A stretch of 35,843 nt of DNA from UBA11855 sp964591705 (lineage in GTDB: Archaea; Thermoproteota; Bathyarchaeia; Bathyarchaeales; Bathycorpusculaceae), in contig CAZQCX010000015.1 in the NCBI GenBank assembly GCA_964591705.1, positions 1 through 35,843 on the forward strand, written 5' to 3'. The position numbers were made by a program, and so were the translations under genes. This document shows positions 8,836 through 17,198 of this stretch, piece after piece. The stretch's first letter is position 1. Every line of letters starts with the position of its first letter. The notes under the pieces were generated by a model. It ran no database searches. It was given only the letters and a program-made list of their open reading frames with translations, and was not told the origin of the DNA.

Positions 8836-8843
8836 CTATAAAG
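8836..8843 (+). promoter_or_regulatory. TATA box of the hypF-hypC-hypD run
   Basis: CTATAAAG lies about 26 bases before a probable start near 8866, followed by GAAGGA and the hypF GTG. The spacing matches an archaeal TATA/TBP promoter giving a very short leader. Confidence 0.5.
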
Positions 8844-8878
8844 AAAAGCAGATATCCGTTCACAACGAAGGATTGTTT

Positions 8879-11158
8879 GTGCGCGTCAGAATCCACATTA
8901 CAGGCATAGTCCAGGGCGTTGGCTTTCGTCCGTTTGTCTATCGCATGGCCATACGCAACGGTTTGACCGGTTACGTGCGAAACCTTGGAGACGCCGGTGT
9001 GGAAATTTTCGCAGAAGGCACTGAACAAGCCATGGCATCCTTCAAGCGTGACCTACGGCGGAAGAAACCTCCTTTGGCGCATATCCACCACTTAACTACG
9101 AAAGAGTTGCTAGGCAATAACGAACACACAAAATTCTTGATCTGCCACAGCTCCCAAGAAACAGAACTCGCGGGTTCGGTAGTGCCGCCAGACGTAGCCA
9201 TCTGCGACGAATGCCTTGCAGAACTGAGAGATCCTGGAAATCCAAGATTCGATTACTTCTTCATAACATGCACTGATTGTGGTCCCCGTTTCACGATCAT
9301 CGGGCGCTTGCCGTACGATCGAGAAAACACAGTCATGCGCCGATTTCCTCTTTGTGGCAACTGTCTGAAGGAATACACTAACCCCATCGATAGGCGGTTT
9401 CATTCACAGACAGTAGCCTGCCCGGAATGTGGTCCACAAGTTTACCTCACAAACAAAAGTGGCAAGCCAGTTCAAGTTGCGGATCCTGTGCGAGAAGCTA
9501 GCAGACTATTGTCGGAAGGTTCAATTATTGCCCTTAAGGGTTATGGCGGTTTCCACTTAGCATCGTCGGTAATGAATGAGAAACCGCTCCGTTCGCTTCG
9601 AAAAGCGAAGCACAGGCAAGCTAAGCCCTTCGCTGTAATGGCGAGAAGCGTAGAAGCTGCTATGACATTTGCTGAGGTTAATTCAAAGGAGAGTAAATGT
9701 CTCAGCTCTCATGAGCGTCCAATAGTGCTTCTCAAAAAAAGAAGAGACTATTGTCTTTCTCCTTTGGTTGCACCAGAATTGCACAGCATCGGAGTCATGC
9801 TACCCTATACTGCAATGCATCACATGCTCTTTGGCACTGTTGACGACCAAGCGTTTGTTATGACTAGCGCAAACCCGCCCAACCAGCCTATCGTGAAGGA
9901 TAATGAACAGGCATTGAAATCGCTTGGTGAAATAGTAGATTTCTTTCTCTTTCACAACCGGCAAATCGCTCATCGATGCGACGACTCGGTTCTCCGCCTT
10001 CATGGAAACCGACGTTCATTCATCAGACGAAGCAGAGGCTACTCTCCAGCTCCAATTATGTTGAGGAAAAAGTCAAAACGCTGCGTTGTAGGGTTAGGAG
10101 GAGAACTCAACAACACTGCGTGCATTCTATTCGAGAACAAAGCCTTCATCAGCCAACATATTGGTGACGTTCAAAACCTTGAAACCCGGAATTTCTTACA
10201 AGAAGCCACAAATCACCTTATAGGATTAACAAACAGCGAAGTTGATATGGTTGTCTGTGATCTGCACCCGCTGTTTAACACTACAAATCTCGCTGTTGAA
10301 CTTGCTGAGAAAAGCGGATGGCAGTTTTTGCAGGTTCAACATCACCACGCGCACGTTGCGGGTTTGATGATGGAGCACGGTGCGGAAAACATGGTGGGCA
10401 TAGCTTGTGATGGTTACGGTTATGGCGTGGACGGTGAAGCATGGGGCGGCGAAATACTTCTTTGCAGCAGTAAATCAACAGAATTCAAGCGACTAGGGCA
10501 TCTTGAACTGCAACCCCTCGTAGGAGGTGATGCAGCAACCAAGCGTCCTATTCGTTTGGCTGCTGGCATACTCGATAAAAGCATGGATACTACCAATTGG
10601 CTTACAAAGAACAGTCGCTTCCTGCCTCACGGAGATTCTGAGGCGAAGGTAATTCTTCAGCAACTCAAAGAACCCTCACGCCTAGCTCAAACCACAAGCT
10701 GCGGAAGAGTCTTGGACGCCGTTGCCGCCATCCTAGGAATTTGCTATGAGCGCACATACGAGGGGGAGCCAGCGATGAAACTTGAATCTCTCGCTATGGA
10801 AGGCAAAGACGCGCTGATGATGAAGCCAATAGTCAGGAGTAGCGTCTTAAATACGACTCAGCTAGTGCAAGCAGTTTTTGACAATAGAGATACCTTGCCC
10901 CACGGAGACCTAGCCTATTCGGTCCACAAATACTTGGCTGAGGGATTGGCTTCTTTGGCTGTGGAGTCAGCTGTACAAAACGGCGTAGATGCTGTTGGTT
11001 TTACTGGAGGTGTCGCCTGCAATGATATACTGGCTAAGATTATGCGTGAAACTGTGGAGCTGGCGGGTCTTAAGTTCTTGGTACACGAGGTCCTGCCCTC
11101 AGGCGATGGAGGGCTGTCTTTCGGTCAAGCTGTTGTCGGTGGATTCTGCCAGCAATAG
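8879..11158 (+). CDS. hypF: carbamoyltransferase HypF, [NiFe]-hydrogenase maturation
   Basis: HypF (about 760 residues, family length) turns carbamoyl phosphate and ATP into the thiocarboxamide on HypE that becomes the CN ligands of the [NiFe] centre. Domains appear in order: acylphosphatase (residues 1-90, GIVQGVGFRPFVYR), a double zinc-finger region (about 109-185: CDECL, CTDCG, CGNCL, CPECG), a YrdC-like domain (about 200-385, KGYGGFHLA and KHRQAKPF), and a Kae1-like C-terminal domain with HHHAHVAG and GFTGGVACND. All key motifs are intact. An in-frame TTG at 8873 lacks usable spacing; GAAGGA six bases before GTG 8879 decides the start. hypC and hypD follow on the same strand. Confidence 0.95.
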   Translation: MRVRIHITGIVQGVGFRPFVYRMAIRNGLTGYVRNLGDAGVEIFAEGTEQAMASFKRDLRRKKPPLAHIHHLTTKELLGNNEHTKFLICHSSQETELAGSVVPPDVAICDECLAELRDPGNPRFDYFFITCTDCGPRFTIIGRLPYDRENTVMRRFPLCGNCLKEYTNPIDRRFHSQTVACPECGPQVYLTNKSGKPVQVADPVREASRLLSEGSIIALKGYGGFHLASSVMNEKPLRSLRKAKHRQAKPFAVMARSVEAAMTFAEVNSKESKCLSSHERPIVLLKKRRDYCLSPLVAPELHSIGVMLPYTAMHHMLFGTVDDQAFVMTSANPPNQPIVKDNEQALKSLGEIVDFFLFHNRQIAHRCDDSVLRLHGNRRSFIRRSRGYSPAPIMLRKKSKRCVVGLGGELNNTACILFENKAFISQHIGDVQNLETRNFLQEATNHLIGLTNSEVDMVVCDLHPLFNTTNLAVELAEKSGWQFLQVQHHHAHVAGLMMEHGAENMVGIACDGYGYGVDGEAWGGEILLCSSKSTEFKRLGHLELQPLVGGDAATKRPIRLAAGILDKSMDTTNWLTKNSRFLPHGDSEAKVILQQLKEPSRLAQTTSCGRVLDAVAAILGICYERTYEGEPAMKLESLAMEGKDALMMKPIVRSSVLNTTQLVQAVFDNRDTLPHGDLAYSVHKYLAEGLASLAVESAVQNGVDAVGFTGGVACNDILAKIMRETVELAGLKFLVHEVLPSGDGGLSFGQAVVGGFCQQ

Positions 11159-11207
11159 ACCAATTGGTTTTTATCTGCGTTCAAAGCTCGGTTTGTGTTG
11201 ACTCAGA

Positions 11208-11426
11208 ATGTGCTTGGCTATTCCAGCTCGTATTATGGTTGTCGAAGGTGACAAAGCCAAAGTGGACTTCGGAGAGGGTGTTCTCCGAGAAGTAAACGTA
11301 TCGCTTGTCGAACCTAGGGTTGGCGACTACGTGTTGGTGCATGCGGGCTACGCTATCCAAAAAATGGACGAGAAAGATGCACTAGAAACTCTTGCCTTGT
11401 GGAACGAAATTCTTGCCAAACACTGA
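11208..11426 (+). CDS. hypC: hydrogenase maturation chaperone HypC
   Basis: The 72-residue protein starts MCLAIPA, the invariant HypC N-terminus in which Cys2 binds the iron precursor and HypD. It then has the small OB-like barrel pattern (VDFGEGVLREVNVSLV and GDYVLVHAGYAI). HypC shuttles the Fe(CN)2CO unit from HypD to the hydrogenase large subunit. It lies 49 bases after hypF and 19 bases before hypD. The ribosome binding site is weak. Length and motifs are normal. Confidence 0.95.
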   Translation: MCLAIPARIMVVEGDKAKVDFGEGVLREVNVSLVEPRVGDYVLVHAGYAIQKMDEKDALETLALWNEILAKH

Positions 11427-11445
11427 CTAGCAGGCTGATTGTTCA

Positions 11446-12543
11446 ATGGCTGAGAAGCTCATATACAGAAACCCAGAACTCGCCAAGAGCATAGCTCAAG
11501 AAATCGCCGAGCTGACTCCTAAGAACAGAAAAACAAAGTTTTGCCACGTCTGCGGTACCCACGAATGGACGATAACCCATTATGGTTTGCGAAGTTTGTT
11601 GCCACCAAACCTCGAGGTAATAGCTGGTCCAGGTTGTCCAGTCTGCATTGTTCCAGCAGCAGAAATTGACGAGGCAATTCAACTTGCCAAGAAAGGAGTA
11701 ACTGTAACTTGTTTCGGTGACGTACTGCGAGTTCCGGGCAGCCAGAAATCTCTGCTTGAGGCTAAAGCTGAAGGCGCAGAAGTGCGAGTTGTCTACAGTG
11801 TTACCGACGCCGTTGAGATGGCGAAAAAGGAACCTGAAAGAGAGTTTGCCTTCTTTGCCGTTGGATTTGAGACAACTGCTCCTTCGACGGCTGTTGAACT
11901 TATGAAGCCTCCACCCGAGAACCTCAGTTTTTTAGTGTCCCATAGGCTAATTCCGCCAGCGATGGAGCTTTTGCTTGGAATTGGCGATCTGCAGATTGAG
12001 GGCTTCATAGCTCCTGGGCATGTGAGCGCAATTATTGGTCTAAAACCTTACGAGCTGTTCCCAAGGGTCTATCTGATGCCAACTGTGGTGGCCGGCTTCG
12101 AACCAATCGATGTTTTGATGGCGATATGCATGATGCTCAAACAGCTCAAAGCTGAGAGACCATGCTTAGAGAATGAATACACGCGCATCGTGAAGCCTGA
12201 AGGGAACCAAAAAGCTTTGGACGTTATGGCAAAGGTTTTCGAGGTTACGGCTGGAAATTGGAGAGGTATAGGTAGGCTACCCGATTCTGCCCTACAATTG
12301 CGAAAGGATTTCGAAGTTTATGACGCTCATAAGAGATTTGGCGTAGAAATCGAGCAAGGCAAAGACATTCTTCTCGGCTGCGAATGTCACCTTGTCATAA
12401 TCGGCAAAATCAAACCGAGCCAATGTCCAATGTTCATGAAAACCTGCACCCCCGAAAAGCCAGTTGGTGCCTGCATGGTAAGCAATGAGGGCACATGCAG
12501 AGTCTGGTCAAGGGCATCCATCCGTCAAGAGCCAAGTCAGTAG
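11446..12543 (+). CDS. hypD: hydrogenase maturation protein HypD
   Basis: This 365-residue iron-sulfur protein is the scaffold on which the Fe(CN)2CO group of [NiFe]-hydrogenase is built, with HypC and HypE. Conserved elements are FCHVCGTHEWTI, GPGCPVCIVP, the AVGFETTAP loop, and a C-terminal cysteine-rich region (GCECH, SQCPMFMKTCTPEKPVGACMV, EGTCR) that binds [4Fe-4S]. Length is normal for the family. It ends only 8 bases before the convergent hypE stop, so the two transcripts must run toward each other with no spacer. Confidence 0.95.
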   Translation: MAEKLIYRNPELAKSIAQEIAELTPKNRKTKFCHVCGTHEWTITHYGLRSLLPPNLEVIAGPGCPVCIVPAAEIDEAIQLAKKGVTVTCFGDVLRVPGSQKSLLEAKAEGAEVRVVYSVTDAVEMAKKEPEREFAFFAVGFETTAPSTAVELMKPPPENLSFLVSHRLIPPAMELLLGIGDLQIEGFIAPGHVSAIIGLKPYELFPRVYLMPTVVAGFEPIDVLMAICMMLKQLKAERPCLENEYTRIVKPEGNQKALDVMAKVFEVTAGNWRGIGRLPDSALQLRKDFEVYDAHKRFGVEIEQGKDILLGCECHLVIIGKIKPSQCPMFMKTCTPEKPVGACMVSNEGTCRVWSRASIRQEPSQ

Positions 12544-12551
12544 TTTGTCAG

Positions 12552-13619
12552 CTAGCAAATCCTGGGGATGGGATCGCCGACAGGTCTCGCGATTACCCGT
12601 TTCCCTCCTACCGCAGTCTGCATGGCAACACCGCTGAAACTCTTCGAGGCTTCTCCTATTATCTCAGCATTTTTTCCCTCTTCTGTCTGCCTCAAAAAAC
12701 TGAGAACTTGCTCGGCTTTTGATGGCACTATTCCTATTACTAGTTTGCCTTCGTTTCCGATTTCAAGCGGGTCAAGCCCGAGCATTTCGCAGGCAACTCG
12801 TACGTCCTTTCTAATCGGGATTCGGTCTTCATTGATGAGTATGCCAGTTTTTGATTTTTCGCTCCACTCATTCAGTGCATCAGCTAGACCTCCTCTAGTG
12901 GGGTCTTTCATGGCTACAACTCCACCAACCTCGCCAAGCAGCTCTTGCACTATTTTGTTCAACGGTTTTACGTCGGATTCTATCTGGCTTCCAAACTCCA
13001 ATCCCTGTTGAGCGGAAAGCACAGCCAAACCATGATCACCAATGGTCCCAGAAAGAATGATCGTGTCACCCTCACTGAGGTTTGAGTCAAGAATCCATTG
13101 TGCGGCAAATTCAGCTCTGTGTTGTTTGACAATTCGGAGGTTATTCTCTAGAGCAGTAGTTCTCCTTCCAATTCCTGAAACATTCATGACACATCCTCCA
13201 AGGGTTCCTTTCTCAACAACCTTTGTATCACCAGTCACGATACCTACTGCTGCTTGAGCACAGGTCTCCCGCATACTCGCCAAAATTCTCTCGAGATCAG
13301 ACAAGGCTAACCCCTCTTCAAGAATCAGTCCACAAGCCAAAGCATAAGGCTCAGCACCGAGCGCGGAAATATCATTGACTGTGCCGCTAATAGCCAACCG
13401 TCCAATATCTCCACCTGGAAAGAAAATTGGTTTGACCGCATGAGAATCGCTCTTGAAAACCACATTGCCACAAACTGCAGCATCATCCAAAGCTTCCAAA
13501 GAAACCTCTGATCCACCGAAACCTCCAAAATACTTCAGCATATAGTTCTTGACGAGGTTATGCATGACGATTCCGCCAGCGCCGTGCAGCAGAGTTATTC
13601 GAGCATTATTTTCCCCCAT
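12552..13619 (-). CDS. hypE: carbamoyl-dehydratase HypE
   Basis: The 355-residue protein belongs to the AIR-synthase/PurM-like ATP-binding family and ends in Pro-Arg-Ile-Cys, the HypE tail whose cysteine is carbamoylated by HypF and dehydrated to thiocyanate. The N-terminus LLHGAGGIVMHNLV and ATP-binding segments (GTVNDISALGAEP, KDPTRGGLADALNE) are typical. It lies on the opposite strand from hypFCD, tail to tail with hypD. A TATA-like CTTTATTTTT lies around 13660-13669 on the minus strand and AGAAGGCAGG precedes the ATG. hypA and hypB are not in the window. Confidence 0.95.
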   Translation of the reverse strand: MGENNARITLLHGAGGIVMHNLVKNYMLKYFGGFGGSEVSLEALDDAAVCGNVVFKSDSHAVKPIFFPGGDIGRLAISGTVNDISALGAEPYALACGLILEEGLALSDLERILASMRETCAQAAVGIVTGDTKVVEKGTLGGCVMNVSGIGRRTTALENNLRIVKQHRAEFAAQWILDSNLSEGDTIILSGTIGDHGLAVLSAQQGLEFGSQIESDVKPLNKIVQELLGEVGGVVAMKDPTRGGLADALNEWSEKSKTGILINEDRIPIRKDVRVACEMLGLDPLEIGNEGKLVIGIVPSKAEQVLSFLRQTEEGKNAEIIGEASKSFSGVAMQTAVGGKRVIARPVGDPIPRIC

Positions 13620-13934
13620 CCTGCCTTCTACCTTCAGTGCAGACTAAGACCTTGAGGCAAAAATAAAGGCATCGTACTTGCTTCATGAAAGCGTGCAAGT
13701 TCGTACGCTCATCTAAGGTTGTTTTTTCAACGGTTTCCTCTGGTATTAGATTTCTTGGTCGGATTTTTTTGGAAAAACTATAAAAAGCTTGGCATGTTCT
13801 ATTGAAATGGAACACCTCACGTGAAGCTGTCCCGGTCGCAGGGACCTACACGATTCGATCGAGTCTGCAAGCTAGTTTTCTTACGGAAAGCCATATAAAT
13901 TGCTTCCGCGCTGTTGTTCTGCACATCCGGAGAG
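13620..13934. promoter_or_regulatory. divergent intergenic region between hypE and the ribosomal operon
   Basis: This 315-base stretch holds no convincing gene. On the plus strand there are two TATA-like sites: CTATAAAA (13778-13785, preceded by an A-rich stretch like a BRE) and ATATAAAT (13893-13900). The second fits a start near 13922 and a leader of about 12 bases for L22. Between them is a hairpin, GTCCC (13829-13833) pairing GGGAC (13841-13845). On the minus strand the region carries the hypE promoter. Two promoters and a hairpin leader would allow regulation of the ribosomal operon, but that is inference. Confidence 0.45.
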
Positions 13935-14432
13935 ATGCCGAAATTGCCAAATTGGGGGTACTCGATCATCGACGAGACGCTCGATCCTGAGAAAACAGCG
14001 AAAGCAAGCGGCAGAGAGTTGAAAGTATCCCACAAGCATGCTCGCGAAGTTTGCAGGGCAGTAAAGGGTATGCCACTTTCAAATGCTAAAGTGTACCTGC
14101 GTGACGTAATAGACAAGAAAAGAGCTGTTCCGTTCACACGATTCAACAAGAAGGCCGGCCATCGCCACGGGCTTGCAAAGACCTACTCCGGGCGGTATCC
14201 TGTCAAAGCAGCGAGAGAAATTCTTAAGGTCATCCAGGGCGCAGAAGCTAACGCCGAAAATAGAGGTTTAGATGTTGACAGGCTTCGTATTATGCATGCC
14301 GCTGCGTATGGGGGAGCGAAGATAAAGCGGTTCACGCCCAGAGCCCACGGCAGAGCTTCACCAAAATATGACGTCCTCACACATGTCGAGATTGTTTTGG
14401 ACGAAAAACCTGGGCAAGGAGAAGAGCTTTAG
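13935..14432 (+). CDS. rpl22: 50S ribosomal protein L22
   Basis: L22 of archaeal type, about 165 residues, with the start MPKLPNWGYSI, KVSHKHAREVCRAVKGM and the exit-tunnel hairpin region GAKIKRFTPRAHGRASP. It binds 23S rRNA and lines the polypeptide exit tunnel. A longer reading from TTG 13914 would begin upstream of the start site predicted by the TATA box at 13893-13900, so ATG 13935 is preferred, although GGAGAG abuts the ATG with no spacing. It is the first gene of this ribosomal run; L3, L4, L23, L2 and S19, which usually precede it in archaea, are not here. Confidence 0.93.
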   Translation: MPKLPNWGYSIIDETLDPEKTAKASGRELKVSHKHAREVCRAVKGMPLSNAKVYLRDVIDKKRAVPFTRFNKKAGHRHGLAKTYSGRYPVKAAREILKVIQGAEANAENRGLDVDRLRIMHAAAYGGAKIKRFTPRAHGRASPKYDVLTHVEIVLDEKPGQGEEL

Positions 14433-15190
14433 TGTCAATTGTCAAACGTTTTGTGACAGAATCTGTCAAGAGAGTAGAAATTGATGAATTTTTGCAGAAA
14501 AAACTTGAAAGAGCGGGTTACGGAGGAGTGAACCTTTCAAAGACTCCGCTCGGAACACATGTAGTTGTTTATGCGATGCGCCCTGGCTTGGTAATTGGAC
14601 GCGGTGGCGAAACAATAAGGGAACTTGCTACAGTTTTGGAGCAGAACTTCAAAGTTGCAAACCCGCAGATCTCAGTTTCCGAAATTGAAATTCCTGAACT
14701 TAATGCTTATGTTGTGGCAACTCGTGTCGCCTCAGCTTTGGAAAGGGGCGTCCACTTCAGACGTGCCGCGTTTTGGGCGCTGAACCAAGTTATGGATGCA
14801 GGTGCCTTGGGAGTTGAAATCGTAGTAAGCGGCAAACTGAGGACCGAGAGGGCCAGATTCGAGAAATTCCGAGCTGGGTACTTCCCAAGATGTGGTGAAC
14901 CAGCACTACGTTTTATGCGGAGGGCAGAGATGCACGTTCAACTCAAGCCGGGCATGATTGGCGTGAGAGTCAAGCTGATGCCTCCTGATGCGCAATTCCC
15001 AGACAAAATCCAAATAACCATTCCTAATAATCTGCCAGAAGAAGCAAAACCACAGGCCAACAAAAGCGCTGCTTTGGAGGCTTCATCTACTGGAGCAGCT
15101 GTTTCTGCAGAAGGCGCCATGGTCGAAGAAGAGACAGTGAAGGAAGCTCAGAAAACCGCGGAAACTGATCAGACAGGGGAGGCAAAATAA
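14432..15190 (+). CDS. rps3: 30S ribosomal protein S3
   Basis: S3 (252 residues) with the KH motif VIGRGGETIREL and the C-terminal domain pattern RTERARFEKFRAGYFP, at the mRNA entry side of the small subunit. It starts with GTG whose G is the last base of the L22 stop codon. GGAGAAGAG upstream serves as ribosome binding site. Residues after about 205 form an Ala/Glu/Lys-rich low-complexity tail, longer than in many archaeal S3 proteins. Confidence 0.95.
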   Translation: MSIVKRFVTESVKRVEIDEFLQKKLERAGYGGVNLSKTPLGTHVVVYAMRPGLVIGRGGETIRELATVLEQNFKVANPQISVSEIEIPELNAYVVATRVASALERGVHFRRAAFWALNQVMDAGALGVEIVVSGKLRTERARFEKFRAGYFPRCGEPALRFMRRAEMHVQLKPGMIGVRVKLMPPDAQFPDKIQITIPNNLPEEAKPQANKSAALEASSTGAAVSAEGAMVEEETVKEAQKTAETDQTGEAK

Positions 15191-15193
15191 CAG

Positions 15194-15496
15194 TTGCCAA
15201 TAATCAGACTTAGAGAAGTAACTGAGATGGACTCCGCTGAGAGAAACAAGAAACTTTCAGAACTTAGAGCTGAGTTGTCAAGACTGCGGACAATGATAAG
15301 CGCAGGGGGAGCTGTGGAAAACCCTGCAAGAATCAGAGAGCTACGGAGAGCGATCGCAAGAATACTAACAATCGAAAACCAGCAAAAAAACAAACAAAAG
15401 AAAACAAAAGAGCGCCCTAAGAGGTCAAAGCAGGAGACAACGGAAAAAGCAGAAAAACCTGCAAAGACAAAACTCAGGGAGAATAAGAAAGAATGA
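15194..15496 (+). CDS. rpl29: 50S ribosomal protein L29 with basic tail
   Basis: L29 (100 residues): a helical hairpin (about residues 8-62: RNKKLSELRAELSRLR, then ENPARIRELRRAIARIL) near the exit tunnel, followed by a Lys/Glu-rich tail of about 35 residues. It starts with TTG; GGGGAGG lies about 10 bases upstream. It overlaps the following RNase P gene by 4 bases (ATGA), which indicates coupled translation. The common archaeal SUI1/eIF1 gene is absent between these two genes. Confidence 0.92.
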   Translation: MPIIRLREVTEMDSAERNKKLSELRAELSRLRTMISAGGAVENPARIRELRRAIARILTIENQQKNKQKKTKERPKRSKQETTEKAEKPAKTKLRENKKE

Positions 15497-15774
15497 AAAT
15501 AACTCAGGACATTGTTTGCAGTGAATTCATCGGAACGGAAGCAGAAGTTTCACAAAGCCCTCACAAAGGGTATGTTGGGCTTTCTGGGCGCGTAATCTCT
15601 GAGACAAAGAACACTTTTACGCTTCTTCAAGCTGACAAAGCTAGACGTATCATTAAGGAGACCGCTGTCTTCCGTTTCAAGTATTCTGACGGGACGATCG
15701 TTCAAATTGACGGTAAACTCTTGATAGGCAGATCAGAAGACCGCCTTAAAAAGGCGATAAGGAGGTTATGGTAG
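15493..15774 (+). CDS. rnp1: ribonuclease P protein component 1 (Rpp29/Pop4 homologue)
   Basis: The 93-residue protein matches archaeal RNase P component 1, a small Sm-like barrel that binds the RNase P RNA and helps process tRNA 5' ends. Visible pattern: EFIGTEAEVSQSPHKGYVGLSGRVISETKNTF and the final IGRSEDRLKKAIRRLW. Its place between L29 and S17 is the standard archaeal one. It begins in a 4-base overlap with L29 and its stop overlaps the S17 start region. Confidence 0.92.
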   Translation: MKITQDIVCSEFIGTEAEVSQSPHKGYVGLSGRVISETKNTFTLLQADKARRIIKETAVFRFKYSDGTIVQIDGKLLIGRSEDRLKKAIRRLW

Positions 15775-16091
15775 TGTCTTTATCCTTCAAGAAGCCTAGG
15801 AAATCATGCGAGGACAGGAACTGTCCATTCCACGGAACTCTCGCCGTACGGGGACGCGTGCTGGACGGTATGGTTGTAAGCTCCAAAATGGACAAGACTG
15901 TAATTGTGCAACGCGAGTACCTTCAATTCACCTCAAAGTTCGTTAGATACGAAAGAAGGCGTAGTCATATTCCCTCCCATAATCCGCCATGCTTAGACGC
16001 GAAGGAAGGCGAGAGGGTGAAAATAGTTGAGTGCCGACCGATAAGCAAGACGGTTTCATTTGTAGTTGTGGAGAAACTAGAGGAGGCATAA
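15774..16091 (+). CDS. rps17: 30S ribosomal protein S17
   Basis: Archaeal S17 (about 105 residues), with the conserved CEDRNCPFHGTL segment and the OB-fold core GMVVSSKMDKTVIVQREY that contacts 16S rRNA. Two starts are possible: ATG 15768, only 2 bases after GGAGG, or GTG 15774, 8 bases after it and sharing a G with the rnp1 stop as L22/S3 do. I prefer GTG 15774. The product is otherwise ordinary. Confidence 0.92.
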   Translation: MSLSFKKPRKSCEDRNCPFHGTLAVRGRVLDGMVVSSKMDKTVIVQREYLQFTSKFVRYERRRSHIPSHNPPCLDAKEGERVKIVECRPISKTVSFVVVEKLEEA

Positions 16092-16092
16092 G

Positions 16093-16533
16093 ATGGCAGC
16101 TAAGGCAAAACAACGAGCACTCGTCGCAAAAGGGATGCTTGCCCATGGGCAAAAAATCTCCAGGGGTCTTTTGGCAGGTTCAACTTTGAGATGTACTGAC
16201 AATACTGGTGCCCGCATGCTACGTTTGGTTCAAGCTATGGGGTACAAAGGGCGCCTTAGACGTTACCCCTCAGCCACAGTAGGTGACAAAGTAACAGTTT
16301 CTGTTCGCCAAGGAACTCCAGATATGCGCAAGAAAATATTCCAAGCAGTCATTGTGAGGCAGAAGAAAGCTTTCCGGCGAGCTGAAGGGGTGTGGGTCCA
16401 GTTTGAAGACAACGCCGCCGTTATTATAACCCCTGACGGGGAAATGAAAGGATCCGAAATTCGCGGTCCTGTTGCACGAGAGGCTGCTGAGAGATGGCCG
16501 CGAATTGCAAGTGCCTCCAGCACAATAGTGTAG
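16093..16533 (+). CDS. rpl14: 50S ribosomal protein L14
   Basis: L14 (146 residues) with the family core STLRCTDNTGARMLRLVQ, GDKVTVSVRQGTPDMRKK and the conserved DNAAVIITPDGEMKGSEIRGPVAREA segment. It lies at the subunit interface of the large subunit. The ATG is 1 base after the S17 stop, in the tight operon. The end SSTIV is typical of archaeal L14. Confidence 0.95.
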   Translation: MAAKAKQRALVAKGMLAHGQKISRGLLAGSTLRCTDNTGARMLRLVQAMGYKGRLRRYPSATVGDKVTVSVRQGTPDMRKKIFQAVIVRQKKAFRRAEGVWVQFEDNAAVIITPDGEMKGSEIRGPVAREAAERWPRIASASSTIV

Positions 16534-16543
16534 GTGAAACTCG

Positions 16544-17197
16544 ATGCAGACTACAAAACGTGTCAAGGATCCGAGGAAACAGCGAAAAAGACTGTTTAAT
16601 GCACCTGCCCATATTCGCCACAAACTTATGGCAGCTCCTGTGGCTCAGGAGCTTGCTAAATCAAAGGGTGTGAAATCCATTCCTGTGCGGAAGGGTGACA
16701 CTGTCCGAGTAATGCGGGGAGACCGCAAAGGGTTCGAAGGTAAAATCTCAAAAGTAGATTTGAAAAATTACCGCCTCTACATTGAAGGTCTCACACGCGA
16801 GAAAGTTGATGGAACGACAATTTTCATCCCATTACATCCATCAAAAGTCATGATAAAAAATCTCAATCTCGACGACAAATGGAGAAAAGAAACAGTCGAA
16901 AGAAAGAATCAAACGGTAACCAAAGAGAAAGAGACTGTGAAGAAGGAACAAGAACCACCTGCAAAAGCGAAAGCAAAGAAACCGTCAGAAGTAGAAGAAA
17001 CTGAAGACAAAATGAAGAAACCAACTGAGAAGCTGCAAGCTGCAAAGAGCGTTAAGAAGAAAGCCCCCGCAACGAAACCAAGAGAAACCACTGCTGCCAA
17101 GAGCGAAAAGAAACCGATTAAGAAAATCAAGAAATCAGAAGTGTCCGTGAAGAAAAAGGGCATAAAACGAAAACCTACCGAAGAAGGAGGAACATAG
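16544..17197 (+). CDS. rpl24: 50S ribosomal protein L24 with long KE-rich tail
   Basis: L24 (217 residues). The first ~120 residues are a normal archaeal L24 (AHIRHKLMAAPVAQELA, then the KOW motif VRKGDTVRVMRGDRKGFEGK), which helps initiate large-subunit assembly. The remaining ~95 residues are a low-complexity Lys/Glu/Thr/Pro-rich tail, nearly doubling the protein. AGGTGA lies 6 bases before the ATG. The tail is in frame with no sign of a fused domain. It may be a disordered rRNA-binding extension; function is inferred. Confidence 0.93.
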   Translation: MQTTKRVKDPRKQRKRLFNAPAHIRHKLMAAPVAQELAKSKGVKSIPVRKGDTVRVMRGDRKGFEGKISKVDLKNYRLYIEGLTREKVDGTTIFIPLHPSKVMIKNLNLDDKWRKETVERKNQTVTKEKETVKKEQEPPAKAKAKKPSEVEETEDKMKKPTEKLQAAKSVKKKAPATKPRETTAAKSEKKPIKKIKKSEVSVKKKGIKRKPTEEGGT

Positions 17198-17198
17198 T

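Noticed and set aside
13822..13880. tRNA-like TTCGATC sequence before L22
   Set aside because: The flanking bases do not form a T stem, and no acceptor, D or anticodon arms can be drawn.
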